DNA of 20,152 nt from JACPYG01 sp964356545 (GCA_964356545.1 CAYHHX010000007.1:1-20152); one strand, 5' to 3'; shown: positions 1-7,983, counted from the stretch's first letter. The notes: generated by a model not told the origin, from the sequence alone. Numbers and translations: made by a program.

Positions 1-263
1 TGCAATTTTTAATGAAACAATCGCCAGCAACCATTGATGTTGTGCAAAAAACATTCAACTTAACAGAACAAGAAAAGTATTTACTGCTCAACGCCGCTGT
101 GGGAGAAGGATTATTTTTTGCCGGTAAAAAACATGTGGCATTAAGTGTTGTTGCCAGTGCCGCAGAAGACCAGCTCATTACCACTGCGCCAGAAGAAGTT
201 ATAAAAATCAGAGAAGCAAAAAGAAAGTTGGTAACTGACGCGTCAGCAGAAGAAAAAAAATAA
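1..263 (+). CDS. VirB4-like type IV secretion ATPase, C-terminal fragment
   Basis: Partial gene running in from the left edge; the open frame begins at base 3 and gives 86 residues to the TAA at 261-263. The visible piece (SPATIDVVQKTFNLTEQEK, then GEGLFFAGKKH and a stretch ending EDQLITT) matches, from memory of the family, the extreme C-terminus of CPR VirB4/TraC-like ATPases, the hexameric cytoplasmic motors of type IV secretion and conjugative pili. The Walker motifs lie outside the window, so the call rests on the tail alone. An ATG at 12 is internal, since the frame is open upstream of it. It is followed after 22 bp by a small membrane protein and three TrbC/VirB2-like proteins on the same strand, which supports a secretion or pilus operon. 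The tail ends in a lysine/glutamate-rich stretch. Confidence 0.75.
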   Translation, partial: QFLMKQSPATIDVVQKTFNLTEQEKYLLLNAAVGEGLFFAGKKHVALSVVASAAEDQLITTAPEEVIKIREAKRKLVTDASAEEKK

Positions 264-285
264 TATATTTTATTAATTTTAAAAA

Positions 286-606
286 ATGGCAGAAGGTAAT
301 CTCACAGGACCAGAGGGAATTTTAATGCTATGTATTGCTGTGCTTTTCGATGCTATTGGTTTTATTATTTTTTTGTTTTCTTGGACGGGAGTGGACGATT
401 ATGGAGTATTGGATATTATTGGAACAGTTGTTATTGGCGGATGGCTGTTAATAAGAACGGGGTCAGTTAAAAGCACACAAGGAGCGCAAGATATTGCTAA
501 AAAAACAGCAAAAAGATTTGGGCTTGCATTTTTAGTGGAATTAATTCCCTTTATAGGTGGCGTCGCGCCTTCATGGACAATTTTAGTTTGGAAAGAATTA
601 AAATGA
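286..606 (+). CDS. small integral membrane protein of the secretion operon
   Basis: Unrecognised 106-aa protein. It has a hydrophobic segment at about residues 9-32 (GILMLCIAVLFDAIGFIIFL), a second at about 43-57 (LDIIGTVVIGGWLLI), a basic linker containing KKTAKRF, and a third moderately hydrophobic segment at about 76-100 ending in a Trp/Lys tail, so two to three membrane passes are likely. It starts 22 bp after the VirB4 fragment, with no Shine-Dalgarno sequence before the ATG. Its TGA stop overlaps the ATG of the next gene as ATGA at 603-606, implying translational coupling. Position and topology would suit a VirB3-like or accessory inner-membrane part, but no family motif is visible and that role is a guess from context. 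Confidence 0.75.
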   Translation: MAEGNLTGPEGILMLCIAVLFDAIGFIIFLFSWTGVDDYGVLDIIGTVVIGGWLLIRTGSVKSTQGAQDIAKKTAKRFGLAFLVELIPFIGGVAPSWTILVWKELK

Positions 607-3527
607 AAAATAATTATAACAAAAAAATATTTTTCTTTTTATTATTAATTTTTTGCTTTTTTTTAAAAGCTGATTTTGTTTTAGCATTAGAACAACAATA
701 CCCTACTATTTTGGGTATAGGCATAGGGGATGGCACTTTGCCAGAATTTGCAAGGTACTTTTTTAATATCGGAATGGCCATGGCTGGTATTTTGGCAGTT
801 ATAGTTATAGCTTTTGGTGGAATTTATTACTTAGTTTCTTTAGGTATGGGAAAATTTACAGATGAAGGAAAGCAATGGATAAAGGCCGGTATTTTGGGTT
901 TGCTTTTAATAGTCTCTTCTTATTTAATAGCATACACTATTAATCCTAATTTGGTTGTTTTTAAACTTGATGAATTACTGCCAATTCCTTTTGGTATTTT
1001 TTCCCCCAAACCGCCGTCAGACACAACACCTTTTGTATATTATAATGAAATACCCATCGGCACTCTAACTGAAACTCTTCTGTCAAGAACAATGCATTGT
1101 TATGACTTTGACGACAATGGAAAACCATTAGAAGAAGAAATTAAAACAGACGACGGCGAGCTTATTATGGGCCCTACTCTTTTAAATCACGACCGAGCCG
1201 ACTGTTTATTACAATTAACAAATGCGGGTAAAAGAACTGCTGAACTAATTAAAAAGTTATCAGATGAGATAGTAAAGCTAATGGAACTCTGTCGTTGCGA
1301 AGGCAAATGCGATACTACATGTGATGCAAAGGGTCCAGGCGCATGCGGTGCGCCAATTGGAGGGAAATGCTTAGCAGGAAGCTGCCAAGGCGCAGGCTGT
1401 AAGGCTTTACCAGGAGGCAGTAATGATTGTTGCCCAACTGATTCTGGAATAAAAAATCCAAAAACAGGCATAAACTTTACAATTAAAGAAATTATAGAGC
1501 ATGGCCCCATAAAAATTGAGGGGCAAGACTTTAAGGGATTAGATGAATTAAGAGGAGATACAGTGAATGTCTCTTTGCGCGTTGAGCTTCCGGCAGAAAG
1601 AATAGTAGACAAGAAAGAAGTTAAAATTATAGATATAGATAAGTGGCTTGAGTTAAAACTAATAGAAAAATTGGCATATTTTTCAGAAAAACTGGAGTTA
1701 ATAAGAGAAACTGTAAAAAAAGACCTTGAACCATTACAATCCGCAGAAGAAAAGTTAGGACAATGTTATTTAGCAGAGCCATATATTGATTTTTTAAAAA
1801 CAGCTGAAAAAACTAAAAAAGAGTCTAAAGTAATTTTAGTGCAAAAAACTTTTAGCGACCCGGAAACTAAAAAAAAGATTAATATTGATAAATATTGCAA
1901 GGGTTTTGATTATGCTAATTCTAACTCTTATATGAAGTGTCAAAAGATTTGTCCTGAAACAATGGAAGATTTAAGTTGTTATAAAGGGTGCCAGTCGTGT
2001 AATGAAAAAGATTCTGATAGTCAGACACGGTGCTTAGAAAGACAAACGCAATGTTTAAAGATTTGTTATAATGATCGTAAATGCCCTTCTTCTATTACTA
2101 ACTCTAACCCGCAATTTCCGACTTTTAAAAAATGTATGCAAGAATTTAACAGGAAATGCTCTGATGTATGTCAACTAAAATATGGCTCAACATCAGGGGC
2201 TAAACTTATAAAATGCCAGGAAAAATGCGGCAGTAAATGCCTTGTGGCAAATGAAGAAAAATGCACTGTTAATTTCCCGAGATTAAAAAACTGCGTGGAT
2301 AGCTATAAAGGCAACGATAACCTAGTAGACTGCGCAAGTAATTCATTTTTATGTAAATACGGCTCCGACGAATATGCGGGATATCCGGATTGCGTAAAAA
2401 ACCAAGGACCATATTCTTCTTCTTATATTTATAAAAATACTTACCTACAAAAATGTGAAAATCCTTATAAACCAATTAGCACGGCTAATACCCGAAGTTG
2501 TTTAAGTTTTTACCCGGAAACCGCTAAGTGCCCCCTTGTTTCATTGTGCCCTAAATGTCCCTGTGGAATTATTGATGAAATGATTGATCCTCCGGCTTCT
2601 TCTGGGGGCAGTACATCCTCTTTTGCTTCTCAAAAAGCCAGCAGCGCTAGTAGCGGAAGCGATGAAGATTCAATAGGAATTTTGGAAGAATACCAAATTG
2701 TGACTGGAACTTGCAATGAATTTTCTTACAATGACGATCCTTTAACTTTTTATTGTCAGCAAGACTGGTGGTATAGAGAAAATAAGGGCGAAGAAAAAAG
2801 GTCAACCCCAATAGGAGGAGAAATGGTTTGTTCTAAAGAAAATGAAATTCCAGTAGGACAAACTGTTGATGATGCAGAAAAATGGGCTAACGAACTTATT
2901 GGTAATACCGATAAGTTTATTGGAACAGTCAAAGGAATGATAGGATATATTCAGACAAAAATAGCAAAAGAAACAGGATATTGCCAATGTAATAGTACTT
3001 GCCAGGGTCCTATTTGTTCTTCGAGTTGCGTATATGTTCCGCCATTACCTTCGCAAGACCCGTCAAGCCCGCCAACTCCACCAGCTTGTGCCGTAAAACC
3101 ATGCGAGGGCAATGGTTGTCAAAAAATGATAAATTTACTAAAAGGAGGCTCAACTCCAAACTGCCCATTAATACAAGATGGTATTCCCTTGTATTATAGT
3201 AAGGTCTATGAAGCATGGAAAACATTTTATGAGTTTGTCGTGGTAGATGTCAGAACAGATGTTTTAAAAGAACTATCTTATTCAAGAAAAAAAATGAGTG
3301 AAGTAAGCACCGCTCAAACCTCTTTTGGCGATGAAGTAAAAGTTTTAAATTGCGAAAGAGCCAAAGACCATATTATTTCTCCTATTATAGATGGAAAAAC
3401 TAAATTAGATAGCAGGGATATAAAAGATTATTGTTATGGAAAAGTTTTAGGAAAAGTTTTAGGGACTCCCGAGCCAATGGCAGATAATTGGTTTTATTGC
3501 GAAAACAGGGAAGGAATTAATGAGTAA
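603..3527 (+). CDS. TrbC/VirB2-like membrane anchor with large Cys-rich extracellular region
   Basis: About 974 aa from the ATG at 603, preferred over an in-frame ATG at 573 because it overlaps the upstream stop (ATGA) and places a lysine-rich signal peptide at the N-terminus (hydrophobic about 9-21, likely cleavage near VLA-LEQQ at 28). Two membrane helices follow at about 52-80 and 94-113, separated by a short charged loop, ending YTINPNLVVFKLDELLPIPF; this two-helix hairpin resembles TrbC/VirB2 pilins and is shared with the next two genes. The remaining roughly 830 residues are predicted to be extracellular and contain about 55 cysteines by hand count, in clusters such as CRCEGKCDTTC and CPKCPC, with Ser-rich (about 675-700) and Pro-rich linkers. 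Probably a surface-exposed, disulfide-stabilised component of a secretion/pilus apparatus; the function of the Cys-rich part is unknown. Confidence 0.85.
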   Translation: MKNNYNKKIFFFLLLIFCFFLKADFVLALEQQYPTILGIGIGDGTLPEFARYFFNIGMAMAGILAVIVIAFGGIYYLVSLGMGKFTDEGKQWIKAGILGLLLIVSSYLIAYTINPNLVVFKLDELLPIPFGIFSPKPPSDTTPFVYYNEIPIGTLTETLLSRTMHCYDFDDNGKPLEEEIKTDDGELIMGPTLLNHDRADCLLQLTNAGKRTAELIKKLSDEIVKLMELCRCEGKCDTTCDAKGPGACGAPIGGKCLAGSCQGAGCKALPGGSNDCCPTDSGIKNPKTGINFTIKEIIEHGPIKIEGQDFKGLDELRGDTVNVSLRVELPAERIVDKKEVKIIDIDKWLELKLIEKLAYFSEKLELIRETVKKDLEPLQSAEEKLGQCYLAEPYIDFLKTAEKTKKESKVILVQKTFSDPETKKKINIDKYCKGFDYANSNSYMKCQKICPETMEDLSCYKGCQSCNEKDSDSQTRCLERQTQCLKICYNDRKCPSSITNSNPQFPTFKKCMQEFNRKCSDVCQLKYGSTSGAKLIKCQEKCGSKCLVANEEKCTVNFPRLKNCVDSYKGNDNLVDCASNSFLCKYGSDEYAGYPDCVKNQGPYSSSYIYKNTYLQKCENPYKPISTANTRSCLSFYPETAKCPLVSLCPKCPCGIIDEMIDPPASSGGSTSSFASQKASSASSGSDEDSIGILEEYQIVTGTCNEFSYNDDPLTFYCQQDWWYRENKGEEKRSTPIGGEMVCSKENEIPVGQTVDDAEKWANELIGNTDKFIGTVKGMIGYIQTKIAKETGYCQCNSTCQGPICSSSCVYVPPLPSQDPSSPPTPPACAVKPCEGNGCQKMINLLKGGSTPNCPLIQDGIPLYYSKVYEAWKTFYEFVVVDVRTDVLKELSYSRKKMSEVSTAQTSFGDEVKVLNCERAKDHIISPIIDGKTKLDSRDIKDYCYGKVLGKVLGTPEPMADNWFYCENREGINE

Positions 3528-3544
3528 ATTTAATAAATAAAAAT

Positions 3545-4966
3545 ATGACAAAAAAACATAAATATCTTTTAATTTTTTTTGCAGTAATCGTTTTGTTATT
3601 TTTAAACATTATACCTTCTTACGCCCTTGAAATTAAACCAAAATATTATCCTCCAATACCATTTGCTCCAGTAATAACAGAATCCAGCGAATTGCCTGTT
3701 TTTGTTGTTTATTTCTTTTCTTTAATAATATATTTGGGTGGTATTGTAGCTGTTATATCGTTATCTATTGGGGGAGTGCAACTTATATTTTCTAGCGTCA
3801 GTCCGGAGGCAAGAAATAATGCGATCGATAGAATTAAGGGTGCCATTTTGGGTTTAGTTCTTTTAGTTTCTTCTGTAATAATTATACAAACTATCAATCC
3901 TGTTCTTATAACTCCAACACTAACTTCTTTACCCGTGGGAGCGGGAGTTTTTTATAGTAATGGTGTTAATGGCGAGGAAAAGGGAGCATTATATAGTGAA
4001 TCAGACACTTCGTTTCTTATCGACTCTGGCTATAATAAAATAATTTACAAATGTCTAACAACAGAAAGATATCCTCCAGATCTTCTTGTTTGGAAATTTC
4101 CAGAAAAAGACTTCGGTAATTACAGAGAGGCTACTATGGCACGAGTAAGATGCGGAGGAGACACATCAATTGATGCGCCTTCTTTTAAAATGAGCTTTGA
4201 AACACCGGGAGTTTACTTTTTTCTTAAAAAAGACTGCACTGGCTTTAGGTCTGGAGTGCAATTATCAGATGTAAAAGAAATAGAAGAACCCTTTAGAAGT
4301 GAAATGCAATCGGTTTTAATTATTAACTATATTGATCTTAAAAAAGCTGAAGATAATATTAATTATGGCGCCATCTTGCATAGAGAAATTAATTTTAGAG
4401 GACAATGCGGGTCCCCCAGTGAAGCATATAAACGGGGATCGTATTGTCATAATATTACTCCTCCAATTGCATCAGCAAATATTTTTACGCTCAATAATAG
4501 TAGTCCGGCAGCTTCGGAAACTTCTGGCAATGGCGCAGTTTTTTATAGTAAACCCTTTGGCTATAAAACTGGGGCAAAGGCAGGATATTTTATATTAACT
4601 CCAAAAATGATTAAAGATTATATGGCGACCAGAGATGGAAGTTTTTGGATAAGCAAACCAAATGCCATAAGTTTTATTCCTAGCTATACTAAAATTGATA
4701 TTCCAGAAGAAGAAAAAGCATTATGTAAAACTTTTGAAGACTGCTCCGGTTCAATAAAAATTCAGGGTAATTATTTAGCCGTTCTTTATGCAAAAGAACT
4801 CTCTATCACAGGCAATAGTAATAGTAGCGATATAGTCACCACTGGTATTGCCTGGGACTGGTATTGCCAAGCTTTCAATAAAGATGTAGCCAATTTAAAA
4901 GAAGAAGAGGTAACTGCCGTAGAGGGAAGAAAATTAGACTTAATATATATAATTCCCACAAAATGA
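3545..4966 (+). CDS. TrbC/VirB2-like anchor with beta/gamma-crystallin-like domains (paralogue 2)
   Basis: 473 aa. A signal peptide (hydrophobic about 8-24, then YALEIKPKYYPP) precedes two membrane helices at about 53-83 and 97-117 that end in QTINP, the same anchor as in both neighbours. The C-terminal part (about 130-473) is predicted extracellular and beta-rich. Segments such as GAILHREINFRGQC (275-288), GVYFFLKKDCTGF and GAVFYSKPFGY resemble the aromatic-x5-6-Gly Greek-key signature of beta/gamma-crystallins. The C-terminus (SGSIKIQGNYLAVLY, then WYCQAF) has a direct counterpart in the next gene, so the two are paralogues over their full length. It lies 17 bp after the previous gene and overlaps the next by ATGA at 4963-4966. 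The crystallin assignment is by eye; the anchor is more secure. Confidence 0.85.
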   Translation: MTKKHKYLLIFFAVIVLLFLNIIPSYALEIKPKYYPPIPFAPVITESSELPVFVVYFFSLIIYLGGIVAVISLSIGGVQLIFSSVSPEARNNAIDRIKGAILGLVLLVSSVIIIQTINPVLITPTLTSLPVGAGVFYSNGVNGEEKGALYSESDTSFLIDSGYNKIIYKCLTTERYPPDLLVWKFPEKDFGNYREATMARVRCGGDTSIDAPSFKMSFETPGVYFFLKKDCTGFRSGVQLSDVKEIEEPFRSEMQSVLIINYIDLKKAEDNINYGAILHREINFRGQCGSPSEAYKRGSYCHNITPPIASANIFTLNNSSPAASETSGNGAVFYSKPFGYKTGAKAGYFILTPKMIKDYMATRDGSFWISKPNAISFIPSYTKIDIPEEEKALCKTFEDCSGSIKIQGNYLAVLYAKELSITGNSNSSDIVTTGIAWDWYCQAFNKDVANLKEEEVTAVEGRKLDLIYIIPTK

Positions 4967-6126
4967 TAAAGATTAGGTATAAAAAAATTATTATTTTTGT
5001 TGTATTTATTATTCTTTTTTATGTTACCAACTCTGCCACAGCACTAGAGATTGAATACCCCACACTATCAACTGGAGTAAGCATAACATCCAACACTCCC
5101 TTACCAGAATACTTAAAATATGTATTTGATTTTGGGATATTTATCGGTTTTTTTACTGTTTTTCTAACTTTAGTTTTCGCTGGGGTTCTTTATTTATTAT
5201 CTCCTGCTGTGCCTAGTGCAAGAGAAATTGCAAAAGATAGAGTTTCTGGCTCAATTTCAGGACTGCTTATTTTGGCAACTCTTTATTTAATTGCCACTAC
5301 AATTAATCCGCAATTAAAATTCTTTAAACTTGACGAATTAGATGCTATTCCTCCATCACCGGGCCCAATGCAACAGGCAGGTGTTCATTTTTATAACGAA
5401 AGTGATTGTAATCCTCCGCCAGAAAAACCACATCCCAGTCATATTTCAAGCGTCCCCCATTTGCAAGAATTAGCCAATAGGACAAACGCTGTTGACATAG
5501 TACATGGCGCAGACCAATATATTGCTATTTTATATGAGTCGCCTAATTTTTTTGGTAAATGCCAATATATTAACCCCAATAAACGCTGTGTTAAAGTAGA
5601 GCCTTTTGCCGTATCGGCTTCAGTTTATAAATACAATCACTCTCCAGGCGGTAATGGAGTAATTTTTTACAGAAAGTCTTTTTATGACCGCCCGGGCGGC
5701 TTGTATCGTCAGGGCGGCTGGTATAAAGTTGAAAGTTCCGAAATTGAAACTGTTAAGTCTAAAGAGCTTTATGTTGCAAGGCTTTCTGATTTAAAGTTTA
5801 AGGATGTTCCATACTTAGAACAAGATTGCGTAAAATGGAAGGAAGGCAAAATAAATGACATTTGCTTAGAGAGAGAGCCGCCAAATCTATCAAGAGATAA
5901 TATCTCTTCTATAGAAATAAAAGGAAATTATGTTGTTTTACTTGTATATTTTGACAATGATAAGCCAGATCCAAAATACGGACCGTGGTCTTTTTGCCAA
6001 ATATTCTCAACGGATGATGATATAAATAAAGACGGACCAAAACAAATAAAGTGGGAGCATATAAGAAATATGACCACAGGCAAGTATCCTAATTTCGTGG
6101 TTATTATTGGGGTAAAACAAAAATAA
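4963..6126 (+). CDS. TrbC/VirB2-like anchor with beta/gamma-crystallin-like domains (paralogue 3)
   Basis: 387 aa. A signal peptide (hydrophobic about 8-22, then TALEIEYPT) is followed by membrane helices at about 52-80 and 95-115, ending ATTINPQLKFFKLDELDAIP, nearly the same phrase as in the first paralogue. The extracellular part from about 138 contains GVHFYNESDCN, then YIAILYESPNFFGKCQYI (186-203), which fits a beta/gamma-crystallin Greek-key half-domain with SASVYKY as the later strand, and GVIFYRKSFYDRPGG (232-246) as a possible second. The tail (ISSIEIKGNYVVLL, FCQIF, NFVVIIG) mirrors paralogue 2. Translation is coupled to the upstream gene through ATGA. The stop is only 3 bp from the convergent jag stop, and no terminator is visible between them. 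Likely a surface-displayed binding or pilus-tip component; the ligand is unknown. Confidence 0.85.
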   Translation: MIKIRYKKIIIFVVFIILFYVTNSATALEIEYPTLSTGVSITSNTPLPEYLKYVFDFGIFIGFFTVFLTLVFAGVLYLLSPAVPSAREIAKDRVSGSISGLLILATLYLIATTINPQLKFFKLDELDAIPPSPGPMQQAGVHFYNESDCNPPPEKPHPSHISSVPHLQELANRTNAVDIVHGADQYIAILYESPNFFGKCQYINPNKRCVKVEPFAVSASVYKYNHSPGGNGVIFYRKSFYDRPGGLYRQGGWYKVESSEIETVKSKELYVARLSDLKFKDVPYLEQDCVKWKEGKINDICLEREPPNLSRDNISSIEIKGNYVVLLVYFDNDKPDPKYGPWSFCQIFSTDDDINKDGPKQIKWEHIRNMTTGKYPNFVVIIGVKQK

Positions 6127-6129
6127 TTT

Positions 6130-6633
6130 TTAGCGTGGTTTAATAACTATATGCCTATTTGCTCCTTCTCCCTGGCTCTCTGTTATAACGTCGGATCTTT
6201 GAACTAATTCTGCGTGAATAACCCTTCTTTCGTAAGCTGGCATAGGGAAAAGAACTTTTTCTTCTTTAGTTAAAGAAACTTCGTCGGCCAGATCTTTGGA
6301 TATTCTTTTTAAGTATTCTATTTTACTTTGTTTATATTTATTAATGTCTAAATTCAAGTAAAAAATCTTTTGTATTTTTTTAGTTGCCATTGCCCTCAAA
6401 AGACGTTGGATTTCAAAAAGAGTCTGGCCTTTTTCTCCAATTAAAATTTGCGGTTCTTCTAAGGTTATATCTAAGTCAATAATGCCGTTGATTTTTTCGT
6501 TGCTATTGTCTTGTTCTTCTTTGTTTTCTGCCATAGAGCCAACCGCCTTAATTAATAAGGGCGTAATTGTCATTTTTTGAAGAAATTCCTCTGTGATATT
6601 TTTTATTATTTCAATGTCGTTTTGGTCTATCAT
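6130..6633 (-). CDS. khpB: Jag/KhpB-like RNA-binding protein (KH + R3H)
   Basis: 167 aa. A KH domain with GxxG at 66-69 (LIGEKGQ) is followed by a C-terminal R3H domain with R136-x3-H140 (ERRVIHAEL) and the typical ending EGANRHIVIKPR. Bacterial Jag/KhpB (also called EloR) binds single-stranded RNA and influences cell elongation and division in Firmicutes. The usual N-terminal Jag_N domain is missing; the protein goes almost straight into the KH region. It is the last gene of rpmH-rnpA-yidC-jag; its ATG overlaps the yidC stop (bases 6630-6633), implying translational coupling. This conserved order next to dnaA supports the assignment. The gene converges on the secretion operon, 3 bp away. Confidence 0.92.
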   Translation of the reverse strand: MIDQNDIEIIKNITEEFLQKMTITPLLIKAVGSMAENKEEQDNSNEKINGIIDLDITLEEPQILIGEKGQTLFEIQRLLRAMATKKIQKIFYLNLDINKYKQSKIEYLKRISKDLADEVSLTKEEKVLFPMPAYERRVIHAELVQRSDVITESQGEGANRHIVIKPR

Positions 6634-7361
6634 ATAGGGCTATTAAATTTAGGTGATCTTTTAAGAATAAAATATTGTTGTATTATTGAAAAAATTCCAC
6701 TAACTATCCAGTAAAGCCCAAGAGCCGATGGTAGGCTCATAAGAATAAAAACTGTTAAAAAGGGGAAAAAATAAAGCATTTGTTTTTGCATTATTTGCGA
6801 TATATCAGAATTTTTACTTTTCCCTGGTTCATTTTTTGGTGTTAGCATTTTTGTTTGAAAAAACTGAAGAATTCCGGCTAAGACAGCGAGTATAAAATTT
6901 GCCTTAGATAAATCTATTACACCTAAAAAAATGGCGTTTATTTGCCCCGGGTTTGAAATAAAACCATATAAATTAACAAGCTCTGATGGATTTAACCCTT
7001 TCCAAAAAACTGTGTAAAGGGCTATTAAAATCGGCAATTGTATAAGCGCTAAAAATAAACCAGCAAAAGGATTAATTTTTTCTTGGCGATAAATTTTTAG
7101 TGTTTCTTTTGCTAATTGTTCTTTATCGTTTTTATATTTACTTTGGATTTCTTGAATTTTAGGCTGTAGGGCTTGTAAAGTTTTTTGAGAATTAAGGGCT
7201 TTTACTGAAACTGGATAAAGTATTATTCTAATTATTACAGTTAAGAGTATAATTGCTATTCCAAAATCATTTCCTGGCAAATAGTTATAAATTAAAACTA
7301 AAAAGTTAAATAAAGGATAATATAAAGTGACTGTAAAAAATTTTACTAATAATTCAAACAT
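6630..7361 (-). CDS. yidC: YidC/Oxa1-family membrane protein insertase
   Basis: 243 aa, the short form without the large periplasmic domain of Gram-negative YidC. YidC inserts membrane proteins, alone or with SecYEG. Membrane segments lie at about 9-28, 33-54, 100-120, 152-168 and 195-228. The first conserved core helix carries the arginine of the hydrophilic groove (TVIIRIILYP, R45), followed by the cytoplasmic helical hairpin with LQPKIQEIQSKYKND (65-79) and INPFAGLFLALIQLPI (96-111), all family hallmarks. No clear lipoprotein signal is seen at the N-terminus. The start overlaps the end of rnpA by 8 bp and the stop overlaps the jag start by 4 bp, a tightly packed operon. Confidence 0.96.
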   Translation of the reverse strand: MFELLVKFFTVTLYYPLFNFLVLIYNYLPGNDFGIAIILLTVIIRIILYPVSVKALNSQKTLQALQPKIQEIQSKYKNDKEQLAKETLKIYRQEKINPFAGLFLALIQLPILIALYTVFWKGLNPSELVNLYGFISNPGQINAIFLGVIDLSKANFILAVLAGILQFFQTKMLTPKNEPGKSKNSDISQIMQKQMLYFFPFLTVFILMSLPSALGLYWIVSGIFSIIQQYFILKRSPKFNSPI

Positions 7362-7695
7362 TTAAGTTGGCTTTTTTAAGAAGATTATTTAAAATTTCTT
7401 TTGTTTCTAAAAAATTCTTTTTCCCTAGATCGGGGAAAACAATTAAAGCTATATCCATTCCCTTTTTGATGTTTTTTATATTTTGCCACACAATACTCCT
7501 TAATCTTCTTTTAATTTTATTTCTTAAAGTTGCCTTTTTAGAAACTTTTTTGCTAATAATAAAGCCGAAGCGACTTTCTTTTAAATTATTCTGCACTATT
7601 TTTAATGTCAAAAAGTTATTTTTAAAACTTTTACCCTTTTTAAAAAGTTTTTCGAAATCTTTTTCTTTCTTTAGACTATTTATTTTTGGGAGCAT
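7354..7695 (-). CDS. rnpA: ribonuclease P protein component
   Basis: 113 aa, the family's usual size. RnpA is the basic protein cofactor of the RNase P ribozyme, which matures tRNA 5' ends. The RNR signature is visible as ATLRNKIKRRLRSI (55-68), preceded by the conserved RFGFIISKKVSKKA (42-55), and the protein is strongly lysine-rich. It sits 54 bp downstream of rpmH and overlaps the yidC start by 8 bp, the classical order at bacterial origins. A perfect hairpin lies in the rpmH-rnpA gap (7731-7756) and could adjust rnpA output relative to rpmH. Confidence 0.95.
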   Translation of the reverse strand: MLPKINSLKKEKDFEKLFKKGKSFKNNFLTLKIVQNNLKESRFGFIISKKVSKKATLRNKIKRRLRSIVWQNIKNIKKGMDIALIVFPDLGKKNFLETKEILNNLLKKANLNV

Positions 7696-7730
7696 GGTTA
7701 GTTAGTGGCCGAAACAAAAACGCGCAAATT

Positions 7731-7756
7731 GGTATAATAACCCTAATTATTATACC
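7731..7756 (-). promoter_or_regulatory. perfect stem-loop at the rpmH stop, before rnpA
   Basis: GGTATAATAA (7731-7740) and TTATTATACC (7747-7756) form a perfect 10-bp stem with a 6-nt loop. It includes the rpmH stop codon and is transcribed in the rpmH-rnpA mRNA. No U-run follows on the - strand (the sequence goes into a mixed AATTTGCGCG), so it is not a standard intrinsic terminator. It could be an mRNA-stabilising 3' element or processing site separating the highly needed L34 message from rnpA; that is inference. Confidence 0.5.
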
Positions 7757-7884
7757 GTGAGTTTTTCTCTGCCTTTTTTTCTCCTATTTTTTACAACTTT
7801 TCGGCCTGTTTTAGTCTGTTTTCTTTTTAAAAACCCGTGCGTTCTTCTTCTTTTTTTCTTTTTTGGTTTATATGTAGTACTCAT
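7750..7884 (-). CDS. rpmH: 50S ribosomal protein L34
   Basis: 44 aa, found by translating the - strand from the ATG at 7884-7882 to the TAA at 7752-7750. The protein begins MSTTYKPKKKKRRRTHGFLK and continues through KTGRKVV to RRKKGREKLTV, the standard L34 pattern (basic, HGF near residue 17, GR, then a basic tail). L34 is a small 23S-rRNA-binding protein of the large subunit. It is the first gene of the rpmH-rnpA-yidC-jag operon and faces away from dnaA across the origin region. A promoter with TTGACT-17-TACAAT lies about 36-64 bp upstream. A hairpin overlaps its stop codon. It is easily missed because of its length and because a longer frame on the opposite strand covers it. Confidence 0.97.
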   Translation of the reverse strand: MSTTYKPKKKKRRRTHGFLKRKQTKTGRKVVKNRRKKGREKLTV

Positions 7885-7919
7885 GCTTGGCTTTTATTAT
7901 TTAATTAGTATAATGTACT

Positions 7920-7948
7920 ATTGTAGTATAAAAAGTTGCCCTAGTCAA
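7920..7948 (-). promoter_or_regulatory. sigma70-type promoter of the rpmH operon
   Basis: On the - strand, TTGACT (7948-7943) and TACAAT (7925-7920) are separated by exactly 17 bp, each one mismatch from consensus. The predicted start would fall near 7913, giving a leader of about 29 nt before the rpmH ATG at 7884. Confidence 0.6.
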
Positions 7949-7983
7949 ATATAAAAAATAGATAAATACCTTCTTAACACAAG

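Noticed and set aside
1187..1612. A 141-codon open frame on the - strand inside the Cys-rich protein gene
   Set aside because: It lies wholly inside a well-supported + gene with a signal peptide and paralogous N-terminus; its Ser/Pro/Leu-rich translation is the antisense of Cys/Gly/Lys codons.
7367..7705. A 112-codon + strand frame opposite rnpA
   Set aside because: Antisense shadow of a recognised RnpA with RNR motif and operon context.
7757..7954. A 65-codon + strand frame (GTG start) rich in Phe/Leu
   Set aside because: It is the antisense of rpmH, whose translation matches L34 over all 44 residues.
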